Source: Caldifarciminota bacterium
GTDB lineage: Bacteria; Hydrothermota; UBA3073; JACQXS01
NCBI GenBank assembly: GCA_023129235.1
Contig: JAGMCN010000059.1
Span: 1-37,979, forward strand
Direction of reading: 5' to 3'
Length of the DNA stretch: 37,979 bases
The translations under genes were made by a program, and so were the position numbers. Positions 16,166-22,717 of the stretch are shown here, one piece after another (within the stretch, counting starts at the first letter, position 1; every line of letters begins with the position of its first letter). The notes beneath the pieces are model-generated. The model searched no databases, was not told the DNA's origin, and saw only the letters and a list, made by a program, of their open reading frames with translations.

Positions 16166-16303
16166 CTAGCCTATTCTTAAACATATAATTACATTGGTCG
16201 GCCCCTGCCCACAGACAGCCCACTCGTAACAACTAGAGCAACAGGAGTAACAACTAGAGTAACAGGAGTAACAGCTAGAGTAACAAGAACAGACAGTCCA
16301 CAT
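16166..16303 (-). CDS. Possible Cys/Ser/Tyr-rich microprotein, 45 aa
   Basis: ATG at 16303, TAG at 16166. The first 27 residues repeat a seven-residue unit (CSCYSSCYSCYSSCYSC), with ten cysteines there. The tandem 21-nt DNA repeat below encodes it. The composition recalls the Ser/Cys linkers of the virion proteins. The ribosome site is weak (TTAGGACCGTTAC before ATG), so it may not be translated. Confidence 0.3.
   Translation of the reverse strand: MWTVCSCYSSCYSCYSSCYSCCSSCYEWAVCGQGPTNVIICLRIG
16226..16288. repeat. Three tandem 21-nt repeats
   Basis: Three head-to-tail units of the form GTAACAACTAGAGYAACAGG plus A, at 16226-16246, 16247-16267 and 16268-16288. The second differs from the first by one base and the third by three. 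The 21-nt length keeps the minus-strand frame open. Confidence 0.85.
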
Positions 16304-16332
16304 GTAACGGTCCTAATAAACACAAATTAGAA

Positions 16333-16362
16333 ATAAAAAAAACAGAAGCATCAGCTTCTATG
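16333..16362 (-). terminator. Intrinsic terminator
   Basis: A perfect AGAAGC-TGAT-GCTTCT hairpin followed on the minus strand by G and eight T. No annotated gene ends here, so it probably ends the structured RNA just upstream. Confidence 0.85.
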
Positions 16363-16399
16363 TGTAAAGAACCCTAATATATAAGCAGGAGGGAAGAGA

Positions 16400-16510
16400 G
16401 AGAAATCGCTCAGGCTTAAAGAGAGAGCTACGTTGGAGGAGAAAAATCAATAAAGAACTCCAACATGGCCAGGGAGGTCAAAGGTTGAGTTGATGATGCT
16501 GAGCGAGAGA
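16400..16510 (-). ncRNA. Candidate non-coding RNA ending at the 16333 terminator
   Basis: Nested perfect inverted repeats: CGCTCAG/CTGAGCG (16407-16413 with 16499-16505) enclose GTTGGAG/CTCCAAC (16432-16438 with 16458-16464). The region has no good ORF and is followed by a strong terminator. The promoter is unclear; TTGGTC with TTAAAT 17 nt later near 16575 is a weak candidate. Confidence 0.5.
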
Positions 16511-16583
16511 GCAGCGAGGGGAAAAAATACAAAAAGACCCAGCTGCGATTTAAATAATCTCCTGCCTATAGACCAAGGTTCTT

Positions 16584-16667
16584 TTAGCGTTTAGGGAGAG
16601 TATCTAATAGAAAGTAGATTATCATACCTAATAAAATTCCTATGAGGAGTACTATCAATGAATACAT
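16584..16667 (-). CDS. Possible membrane microprotein, 27 aa
   Basis: ATG at 16667, TAA at 16584. It is almost entirely one membrane helix (MYSLIVLLIGILLGMIIYFL) with a short DTLPKR tail. Its position in a gene-poor stretch leaves it as the best reading of these bases. The ribosome site is A/T-rich only. Unproven. Confidence 0.35.
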   Translation of the reverse strand: MYSLIVLLIGILLGMIIYFLLDTLPKR

Positions 16668-16830
16668 ATTTAAATGATATACAAAAAGATGTAATGTCTA
16701 CGAACCAATTTTTATTATTAATTAAGTTCGGGAAAGAAACGCGAGACTAGTTAGGACTCATAGAGGGATCTGTTTAAAGATTAAATTTTAATCCCCTGAG
16801 GGGACCTACATTCGCTTCTTTGATCACCGG

Positions 16831-16900
16831 CAGAGCAGGAGAGAATCGAACTCTCTTGGGAAGGAATCTGTTTTAAGATCTACACTATGCTAACGTGCCC
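16831..16900 (-). tRNA. tRNA-like sequence, probably degenerate
   Basis: A perfect T-arm is present: GAGAG, loop TTCGATT, CTCTC (minus strand). A GATCT/AGATT stem encloses a 6-nt loop TAAAAC in place of a normal 7-nt anticodon loop. No 5' acceptor strand fits at normal distance; AGGGCAG at 16923 would pair with the 3' CTGCTCT but is 17 nt too far. It may be a decayed or unusual tRNA; I cannot assign an amino acid. Confidence 0.3.
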
Positions 16901-16945
16901 ACCCTCAATCCATTTGCTGCCCTGAAAAATAGGAGCCATCGCCCC

Positions 16946-17110
16946 TTAATATATAAAGAACGGTTTCTTCTTAGCGTGAAGGCATTCGAGACACACTATT
17001 GGCGGTATCTTTGCCTTCTCAGTAAGAACTCCGATAGGTTTCCCGCAAAGGCTACAGGTCACCCTATAATAGATTTCTCTAAAGTCGTCTTGGACTATGG
17101 CACCTTTCAT
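16946..17110 (-). CDS. Small zinc-ribbon protein, 54 aa
   Basis: ATG at 17110, TAA at 16946, with a strong ribosome site (GGAGG, 7 nt spacing). C19-x2-C22 (CSLCGKPIG) and C40-x2-C43 (CLEC) followed by KKK make a compact zinc ribbon. The pattern CxxCGKxIG...CxECxxxKK is shared with the protein at 18381-18521, so the two look like paralogues. Probably a nucleic-acid or protein-binding adaptor. Confidence 0.72.
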   Translation of the reverse strand: MKGAIVQDDFREIYYRVTCSLCGKPIGVLTEKAKIPPIVCLECLHAKKKPFFIY

Positions 17111-17209
17111 TTAATTCCCTCCACCCTGGAAGCACCTTTGACCCCGGAGAGGAGTATTTCATCCGCGGAGACTGGCCGGAACTTCCAGGAAGGAAGGAAC
17201 TAAATCTTT

Positions 17210-17424
17210 TGGGACCGCCAAGGATTTGCACCTTGGATAATATAGAATGGCTAATGACTAATATGGTTTCAGAAGGTCTCTACTCGGTGCTAAGACTTTA
17301 TGCCCAATGCCAAGCCTCGTTAGTTTCACTACTCCTGCACACGGATTGTAGTTACTTGTCACCACCCGCCTTCCCGGTATGGCTATATCTTACGTATAGT
17401 GTCTACCTATTCCACCACAGTCCC
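17210..17424 (-). tRNA. tRNA-Leu-like ends separated by an insertion
   Basis: The 5' end GGGACTG-TG-GTGGAATAGGTAGACAC has the D-arm typical of tRNA-Leu, and it pairs over 7 bp (one G-U) with CGGTCCC at the 3' end, next to a perfect T-arm (CCAAGG/CCTTGG, 17218-17236). An anticodon-like stem CTATA/TATAG encloses CGTAAGA. The element spans 215 nt, about 125 more than a normal tRNA-Leu, so it is interrupted, rearranged or defunct. I could not identify a self-splicing intron core. Confidence 0.3.
17258..17365 (-). CDS. Possible 35-aa protein with GTG start inside the tRNA-like element
   Basis: GTG at 17365, TAG at 17258, preceded by GGGAAGGCGG. It reads VVTSNYNPCAGVVKLTRLGI and ends SRDLLKPY. The composition is protein-like and it fills much of the extra sequence in the tRNA-Leu-like element. 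It could equally be a by-product of structured RNA. Confidence 0.2.
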   Translation of the reverse strand: MVTSNYNPCAGVVKLTRLGIGHKVLAPSRDLLKPY

Positions 17425-17469
17425 ATAATTTCCTCAGGGCGGAGCTCGCACTAGCAAAACGAGCACCAC

Positions 17470-17685
17470 CAGAAGAAACTAAGTTCCGTTCTGTCAATAT
17501 ACCGTTGTAGTTAACTCTATACCACCAATTGGACTTTGGTATATTGCCTTAGTTCTTCTGTTCTACCTATAAAATACGGATTCGATCCCCTCACCCTCAA
17601 CACTATGATTTCAAGACGAAACACCGTTCTCCAAATGTTGAGAGGCCTCGCAAACATTCCAGCAATAACGCTGAAGGTGAGAGGA
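17470..17685 (-). ncRNA. Candidate structured non-coding RNA
   Basis: Two structured blocks. The first is a nested hairpin: a 13-bp arm with one bulge (17470-17483 with 17548-17560) enclosing perfect CAATATACC/GGTATATTG (17495-17503 with 17538-17546). The second is a three-way junction: TCCTCTCACC/GGTGAGGGGA (17676-17685 with 17586-17595) enclosing a TTCAGC/GCTGGA hairpin and CTCAACA/TGTTGAG (17636-17642 with 17596-17602). A G-U pair on the minus strand is a mismatch on the plus strand, so the minus strand is probably the RNA. The region is visibly more GC-rich than its surroundings. Class unknown. Confidence 0.5.
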
Positions 17686-17919
17686 ACTAATTCTTTCTGG
17701 CAGAGACACATATATTGCAAGCCATCAGTCCATCGAATCTTTAACGATTCCCTAGACAGATGAGCTATCCCTGTTCAAAGGGGGTGGATTAATATGAGAA
17801 TGACTTGGATCCGCGTAGATTAAGTCTCTGCCTTAGTAGCGTTTTTACACGCTCTTTGTTGCTTGGATCGTTAACGCCACTCTTATAATACACATATCCC
17901 ACCCGGAAAGAATTATCTC

Positions 17920-18272
17920 TTTAGTGGAGTCAAAATCTTTGTCTGAAATTTATTTACTCTTTGGGTCAGTTTGCCCAGTTGTTATTTCTTGACTTTGAGT
18001 TGCGGCTAGTTTTCGTAGTGATTCTTCAAGAACCTTTTTAATTCCGTGACTTGCTTTACAGAATCTAATTCTGATAAGGTCTTTTACTGCTTTATTTTGA
18101 CGTTCATTAACTATTGAACTATCTATGATAGTTAAAACTTGACCAACTAATTGACAATTAACTTCTTCTGAAATTGTCCCTCTGATAAAATATAGTAGAT
18201 TTTCAAAGGGATTTTCATGAATAATTTTATTTGACATGACTTGAACTAAGACTCCGACTTGACTCCACTAAA
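17920..18272. repeat. 14-nt inverted repeat flanking one gene
   Basis: TTTAGTGGAGTCAA at 17920-17933 and its exact complement TTGACTCCACTAAA at 18259-18272 bracket the gene at 17950-18237. In the transcript the two could pair and enclose the whole gene. Confidence 0.8.
17950..18237 (-). CDS. Hypothetical helical protein, 95 aa
   Basis: A helical protein with a conserved-looking centre (VGQVLTIIDSSIVNERQNKA then VKDLIRIRF) of the kind seen in small phage proteins of unknown function. The polar C-terminus is probably disordered. It is bracketed by a 14-nt inverted repeat and starts the gene-poor region. Confidence 0.6.
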   Translation of the reverse strand: MSNKIIHENPFENLLYFIRGTISEEVNCQLVGQVLTIIDSSIVNERQNKAVKDLIRIRFCKASHGIKKVLEESLRKLAATQSQEITTGQTDPKSK

Positions 18273-18279
18273 CAAACAA

Positions 18280-18357
18280 CTAAAAGAAAGGTGGAAGACA
18301 GAGATAGGTCCAGATCCAATACACAAAGGGAGGTAAAAACAATTCCCTGTCTTCCAT
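18280..18357 (-). other. 10-bp stem with a possible 25-aa hydrophobic ORF
   Basis: TGGAAGACAG/CTGTCTTCCA (18292-18301 with 18347-18356) is a perfect inverted repeat with a 45-nt loop. An ATG at 18357 opens a short frame (MEDRELFLPPFVYWIW...). Either a leader hairpin for the gene at 17950-18237 or a tiny peptide; no ribosome site decides it. Confidence 0.3.
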
Positions 18358-18380
18358 ATTTTGAGGGAAGTTTTTTTAGG

Positions 18381-18521
18381 TTATTCTAACCACACGGCCT
18401 TGTTCTTTTTAAATATACACTCACTGCAAAGAACCATCGGAAAGCGTTTACAATATCCTATTTCTTTACCACAACTAAAACATTGGATCTTATTCCACTT
18501 ATGTTTATTAAAAAGCCCCAC
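18381..18521 (-). CDS. Small zinc-ribbon protein, 46-50 aa, GTG start
   Basis: The GTG at 18521 (or 18533, four codons earlier) follows AAGGAGG; an in-frame TAA closes the frame just upstream, so the start must be one of these. C14-x2-C17 (CFSCGKEIG) and C32-x2-C35 (CSEC) with KK after them give the same plan as the 16946-17110 protein. The TAA is at 18381. Function unknown. Confidence 0.65.
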   Translation of the reverse strand: MGLFNKHKWNKIQCFSCGKEIGYCKRFPMVLCSECIFKKNKAVWLE

Positions 18522-18557
18522 CTTAGACTTCACCTCCTTGAAGTTTTAAAGAGCAAT

Positions 18558-18848
18558 TCACTTCTTTTTCTTTCTTGATTTCTTTGCCTTTGAAGTTTTC
18601 TTATTTTCATTATCCCATTTACCCAAAGCGCTTGTCAACTCCTTAAGCATAATCTTGGTTCTTCTAGGTGGGATAATAATTCGATCTAGAAAGATTTGTC
18701 TTCTGTCTGTCTTATAATAAAAGTCAATCCCGAAGCTGTCTTTTAGAAATGAGATCTGGGCTTTGTTAGAATATCTTCCTTTGAGTTCCTTAATTTTTGC
18801 TCGTATCTGGATCTGGTTCTCTTTGTTGGGAAAGGGTTGATTGAACAT
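18558..18848 (-). CDS. Hypothetical basic protein, 96 aa
   Basis: A beta/alpha centre (DSFGIDFYYKTDRRQIFLDR) and a strongly lysine-rich tail (KTSKAKKSRKKKK) typical of nucleic-acid contact. It overlaps the gene before it by 59 bp. The family is unknown. Confidence 0.55.
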   Translation of the reverse strand: MFNQPFPNKENQIQIRAKIKELKGRYSNKAQISFLKDSFGIDFYYKTDRRQIFLDRIIIPPRRTKIMLKELTSALGKWDNENKKTSKAKKSRKKKK

Positions 18849-19536
18849 GATTTAATTGATCTTGATATTGTTTAAGTTTTGAAGCGAATCTTTTCTTCCA
18901 GTTGCTTGACGCAGCAGATACTGTAGTTCTGGATGGAGTATTCATTTTGGGAGCTGGACCCATGCTTCCTAAGGAAGCGCCTTGTCCAGCCTGCCATACC
19001 GGATGTTTTGAAAGATCATCTGCTTTAAGTTCATCCCGTTCAATTAATTTATATCGTTTAAGTTGAAGAGTATTAGCTTGAATTCGATAAATTTTAGAAG
19101 CTAATTCTAAAGCTTTAGTCCAACACTTGTTACTTCGTTCTTGAGTAGTTCCAAACATTTCTCGATCCATGAGCTTGTTATGTAATTCCTCAGATATCTC
19201 TTTATTTTGTTCAGTAAGTTTCTCTTCCTGTCGAAAGATTGTTCTCATCTTAGTACATAACTTCTTTTCTAAAAGCATCGAAGTATCTGGTGTATAACTA
19301 GCTATACAAAAACCATCTAAACAAGGTTCGAGACAAATTTCTATTTCGTTGGGTCTGTCAAGAAAACTGAAGTAATGACGACTGGTTCCTTTAAGATGAA
19401 TAATCTTAAAATCAATTCGTTCTAAATCAGTTGAACGCATCGTTGAAGTTGTGGTACCGGAATAACCATTGGATGGATAGCCTTCTGTTTGATCATGGTA
19501 TTCCCATAAATTAGAATCTGGATCGCAAGTAGCCAT
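18790..19536 (-). CDS. Hypothetical protein, 248 aa
   Basis: A beta-rich N-terminal 100 residues (FKIIHLKGTSRHYFSFLDRP), a helical middle and a Ser/Thr/Gln-rich, probably flexible C-terminus. It lies downstream of the primase fragment and helicase, so a replication accessory role is possible. No motif is recognised. Confidence 0.6.
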   Translation of the reverse strand: MATCDPDSNLWEYHDQTEGYPSNGYSGTTTSTMRSTDLERIDFKIIHLKGTSRHYFSFLDRPNEIEICLEPCLDGFCIASYTPDTSMLLEKKLCTKMRTIFRQEEKLTEQNKEISEELHNKLMDREMFGTTQERSNKCWTKALELASKIYRIQANTLQLKRYKLIERDELKADDLSKHPVWQAGQGASLGSMGPAPKMNTPSRTTVSAASSNWKKRFASKLKQYQDQLNHVQSTLSQQREPDPDTSKN

Positions 19537-19537
19537 A

Positions 19538-19747
19538 TTATTTCGCTCTTGCTATTATCCGACCTGCAAGCCGAAGATTTTCAACGATCTTATCGAATCT
19601 CTTTTTTGCTTCCTCGTCTAAGAGAACTTCGGTGTTTTGCAAGTCAAGACAAGCACTAAGCTTTTCCTGAATATATTTAGTTTCAAAAGCTTTCTTCTGA
19701 GCGAAGAGGGCTTTTAAGGTAATGATTGATTGTTGTTTCTGGTTCAT
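19538..19747 (-). CDS. Hypothetical helical protein, 69 aa
   Basis: An all-helical, charged protein. Its ATG overlaps the stop of the CHC2 zinc-finger gene by one base, so it belongs to the replication operon. The family is unknown. Confidence 0.55.
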   Translation of the reverse strand: MNQKQQSIITLKALFAQKKAFETKYIQEKLSACLDLQNTEVLLDEEAKKRFDKIVENLRLAGRIIARAK

Positions 19748-20454
19748 TAAATTTTTAAGAGAGTCCCTACGGCCTCTCGAAAGCTAATGTTATTTTGCTT
19801 CATAAGAAAATTAATAGGGTTGCCCTTCCAAGTACAGCCATGACAATAAAGTATATTGGATTTTCTGATCCAGTGAAGCGAAGGAATTTTGTCTTCATGA
19901 AAGGGGCATTTACACATATTTGCCCGATTGAATTTTAGGAAGTAATCAAAAGGAATTCGTTTGGCATATTCAATCTCTGCAGGAGAGAGATGTTTAGATG
20001 AGAATTTCTTTCCTTCTTCAAGAAACATCTGTTCAAATAGTAATCGTTTTCTCTTTGACTGTAATCGATGCAGGCCTGATAATGCCAATCCTGATTCTCG
20101 TAAAGCCCAAGGGATCCGAAGATCTTCATAATTAAGATAGACATTTTCGATTTCTGAACTAAGCTGACTTATCTGGGGTTTTATATATTGTAATCGAGCC
20201 TCCTTGATTTCTTCAGGATAAGTTTCTTTGATCTCTTTCTTAAATTCTTGAACCTGTTTCGCGATTTTAAAATGCTGATCTTCATAATCTTTCTTACAAT
20301 CCCATTCTCGTCTAAGAGCTTCGTGTTCGATCTGATCAATTTTCTCGACATCTTCCTCTTCAAGACATTTGAGCATATCAAGAAATCTAAGAAAACCAGG
20401 TATTTTTCTTGTGTATTTCCATAGCCTAATCAATTTTGATATCTTCACGGGCAT
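19747..20454 (-). CDS. CHC2-type (DnaG-like) zinc-finger protein lacking a primase core
   Basis: 235 aa. The C-terminal 60 residues form a CHC2 zinc finger: C183-P-F-H186, then C204-x2-C207 in ILYCHGCTWKGNPINFLM, as at the N-terminus of bacterial DnaG primases. There is no TOPRIM catalytic domain. The N-terminal 170 residues are a charged, probably coiled-coil region. It overlaps the DnaB-like ATPase gene by 29 bp. It may recognise priming sites and work with a separate catalytic subunit or the host primase. Confidence 0.8.
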   Translation of the reverse strand: MPVKISKLIRLWKYTRKIPGFLRFLDMLKCLEEEDVEKIDQIEHEALRREWDCKKDYEDQHFKIAKQVQEFKKEIKETYPEEIKEARLQYIKPQISQLSSEIENVYLNYEDLRIPWALRESGLALSGLHRLQSKRKRLLFEQMFLEEGKKFSSKHLSPAEIEYAKRIPFDYFLKFNRANMCKCPFHEDKIPSLHWIRKSNILYCHGCTWKGNPINFLMKQNNISFREAVGTLLKI

Positions 20455-21235
20455 AGAATCGTTTATCTCTATAAAGCAATGTTACGACCTTTCCGATAGT
20501 CCCCATCCTCCGATGTTTTAAAATGATAACTTTAGTTTCATTAGAGTATGTGGGACTTCCAGGAAGCTTAGTTCTTTGTATCGCAAGAGTAGCGTCTGCT
20601 TCCTGTGTTATAAATGAAGAATCTCTAATATTTTCTAAGCCTGGAGGTTGATCGCCTCTAGGCATAGATGTGTGAGCAATAAGAAATAAGGTAATCTTAT
20701 ATCTTAATGCCATACTCTTAAGACTTCTTACAATCGTTCCTATCTCAAGAGACGGATGTCTAATCTGAGCTAGATCTATGAGGAAATGAAGATGATCGAT
20801 CATTACTACCTTGATTCGGTATTTCATTATCGCCTCTAGTATTCTCTCTTCTATCCAATGCATAGCACTGCCCTTAAGTTCTTTTGGAAGATAGAATAGT
20901 GGTAACTCTTTGAACTTTGAAAAGAACTGGGCCGCCGTCATCTCATATGAAAACCATAAAGTCTTTACTTTTTGTTCAAGGAAATTCTCAGTTAAGGACT
21001 GGAGAAAACTAGTCTTTCCATGGCCAGTATAACCAGTAACGATAATCAGTTCTCCTTCCTCAAATCCTCCTGAGAATTTATCTAGATCCTCAAAGCCAGA
21101 AGAGAATGAACTAATCTCGTCTTTTCGTTTATCAAGATCATCCTTAAAATCCTTAGATGATATTACGGCGTCTGTGCCTTTGTATTTTTTAAGCCGCTCA
21201 AGTTTATTGAGTTGGGCCTGGTTGAGAGAACTCAT
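20426..21235 (-). CDS. DnaB-like replicative helicase ATPase
   Basis: 269 aa with a RecA-fold ATPase core: Walker A GYTGHGKTS (68-76), Walker B VVMIDHLHFL (about 143-152), then FLIAHTSMPRG and a C-terminal ILKHRR segment, as in DnaB/RepA-type helicases. It is short compared with DnaB (about 450 aa) because the N-terminal primase-binding domain is missing. Placed next to the CHC2 protein, it probably unwinds phage DNA. Confidence 0.85.
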   Translation of the reverse strand: MSSLNQAQLNKLERLKKYKGTDAVISSKDFKDDLDKRKDEISSFSSGFEDLDKFSGGFEEGELIIVTGYTGHGKTSFLQSLTENFLEQKVKTLWFSYEMTAAQFFSKFKELPLFYLPKELKGSAMHWIEERILEAIMKYRIKVVMIDHLHFLIDLAQIRHPSLEIGTIVRSLKSMALRYKITLFLIAHTSMPRGDQPPGLENIRDSSFITQEADATLAIQRTKLPGSPTYSNETKVIILKHRRMGTIGKVVTLLYRDKRFYAREDIKID

Positions 21236-21548
21236 CTTTTTTTTCTTTAGATAAATTTCGAGATGCGTCTTCTCTCTCTTTAACTTGCTTATCTAATTCC
21301 TCTTTAGATACAGAAGGATGGCTTGCAGTTATCTTACCAGCATCTGGATCTTCTCCTTTAAGAATACAAATCAAGTCATGCTTAAAAATTTCAAGATTAA
21401 CTACACAAACAGGACCCCAACGGTTGATTTGAAAATCTACGTATTTTTCAAGCTCTGCAATTAGTCTTTCTTCTCCTATCTTATCAGTAGGTAAGGCGGT
21501 GAAAGCTTCTTTCTCTGTCTCTCTTTTTTTAATTTTCTTGGTTGGCAT
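21204..21548 (-). CDS. Hypothetical charged protein, 114 aa
   Basis: A basic N-terminus, a central compact part (QINRWGPVCVVNLEIFKHDL) and an acidic, disordered C-terminus. It overlaps the helicase gene by 32 bp and probably belongs to the replication operon. Confidence 0.55.
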   Translation of the reverse strand: MPTKKIKKRETEKEAFTALPTDKIGEERLIAELEKYVDFQINRWGPVCVVNLEIFKHDLICILKGEDPDAGKITASHPSVSKEELDKQVKEREDASRNLSKEKKDEFSQPGPTQ

Positions 21549-21592
21549 GGGTTTAAATTATATTAATAGAAGGCAGGTTCGACTAATCCCAC

Positions 21593-22300
21593 CTACTTTC
21601 CTTTATAAATCAGATCGTCAACAATCTCAACTTCTTTATCCCAAGCTCCCAAAACGAAGAACCACTTTCCAAAGGGCGAGCCTACCAAAAGTATAGGGTC
21701 TTTTCTAGTTTCTTTTCCCCCTGAGTCTATTATTAGCTTTATAACTGGCTTATCATTTCTAACCTTATCATAAGCACTTATAAATTTCTCTAGCTCATCA
21801 AAGGCCTCCATTGGAACAGTCTTGTAATATGAATCGAAATTAACTAATTTTACTTTATATTTTTTACACAGAGCTTCAATCTTTGGGAAAGTAGTGGTTG
21901 ACCACCGAAACTTTCCTTGATGTTTCAGATATTTCTTTCTTGCTAATAAGAATTTGAGAGCTTCTTCTTCATCATCAGCCGGAAGCTCAAGCTCTTCCTC
22001 TAGGAATTTCTTTCGTTTTTTAACAATTTCAATCTGGCTATCAAGATTTCTAAGATCAACTTTTGGTTCCTTCGAAAGTATCTCTTTAAAGATTTCAACA
22101 GGTCTCTTTTCAATTCTAGAATCTTTCTTCTTTTTTCTTTTCCCAGAAGAAGTACTATCAGTATAAGTAACGAATTCTTCGACGGCAATGGATTCTGCTT
22201 CAGAAATACCATATCTCGCACTCCATCCGGAGCGATATAAATATGATCTCTTTTTTTTAGCTTTTAATTTCCTTATGAATTTTCTTAGTTCTGATATCAT
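21593..22300 (-). CDS. Conserved phage protein, 235 aa
   Basis: A Lys-rich N-terminal half is followed by a structured C-terminal domain with FPKIEALCKKYKVKLVNFDS and DPILLVGSPFGKWFFVLGAW. I recall this C-terminal pattern from uncharacterised phage proteins near replication genes, but no function is known to me. Confidence 0.6.
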   Translation of the reverse strand: MISELRKFIRKLKAKKKRSYLYRSGWSARYGISEAESIAVEEFVTYTDSTSSGKRKKKKDSRIEKRPVEIFKEILSKEPKVDLRNLDSQIEIVKKRKKFLEEELELPADDEEEALKFLLARKKYLKHQGKFRWSTTTFPKIEALCKKYKVKLVNFDSYYKTVPMEAFDELEKFISAYDKVRNDKPVIKLIIDSGGKETRKDPILLVGSPFGKWFFVLGAWDKEVEIVDDLIYKGK

Positions 22301-22346
22301 ATATTTTATAGATAATTTTCTTAGGGACTCGACTAGATCCCGTTTA

Positions 22347-22604
22347 TTATTTAGGTTTAAGTTTCCAGATTCTCTTAATGTATGCTAACGGAATTTTATT
22401 AAGATCATTCCATTCTTGATTTTTTTCATAGTAAGAGGAAGCAAGCACGAGACATTCAGAATCTTTGAATATCAGCCATCCTACTGTCTCAATCAAGAAG
22501 TCCTCATTTATCCATTTCTTTACTTCCTCCATGGTTCGCCACTTACCTGAATTCCCACAGACATCTACCCAGACTACTTTTACTAGTTCTAATTTTTTAA
22601 GCAT
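22347..22604 (-). CDS. Conserved small phage protein, 85 aa
   Basis: The order KVVWVDVCGNSGKW, then LIETVGWLIFKDSECLVLAS, then KIPLAYIKRIWKL is a familiar pattern in small phage proteins of unknown role. It forms a compact beta-rich fold by eye. A possible plus-strand promoter and terminator pair lies just upstream. Confidence 0.6.
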   Translation of the reverse strand: MLKKLELVKVVWVDVCGNSGKWRTMEEVKKWINEDFLIETVGWLIFKDSECLVLASSYYEKNQEWNDLNKIPLAYIKRIWKLKPK

Positions 22605-22625
22605 TTCTTTTTATATGTTATGAAC

Positions 22626-22706
22626 TTGACAAAATCTCGTCTTATATTTAAAGTAGTGAAATTCACTTGCTCCCGTATATCCAAATTAGGACGGGAGTTT
22701 TCTTTT
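22626..22706 (+). ncRNA. Possible plus-strand short RNA: promoter and terminator
   Basis: This is a candidate plus-strand transcription unit. TTGACA (22626-22631), a 17-nt spacer and TAAAGT (22649-22654) form a promoter. A 7-bp hairpin CTCCCGT/ACGGGAG (22670-22697) with TTTTCTTTT follows. The predicted RNA is only about 46 nt, ending 12 bp before the convergent gene's stop. The hairpin has no T-run on the minus strand. A bystander element is possible. Confidence 0.4.
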
Positions 22707-22717
22707 AGTTATATATT

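Noticed and set aside
17209-17454. Plus-strand 81-aa frame across the tRNA-like region
   Set aside because: It runs antisense to tRNA-like and structured sequence, and has no ribosome site or recognisable motif.
17517-17720. Minus-strand 67-aa frame
   Set aside because: It lies fully within the nested inverted repeats. Its VRGSNP-like stretch comes from a tRNA-like GATCGAATCC, so it is more likely an RNA by-product.
17200-17940. Group I intron in a tRNA
   Set aside because: A GCAGAGACTTAAT segment resembles the R motif of group I introns and AAGATATAG resembles the S motif, but they are in the wrong order and distance, and P and Q partners could not be found.
18600-18640. TTGACA-N18-GATAAT inside the gene at 18558-18848
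   Set aside because: It lies within coding sequence with no gene start after it, so it is probably chance.
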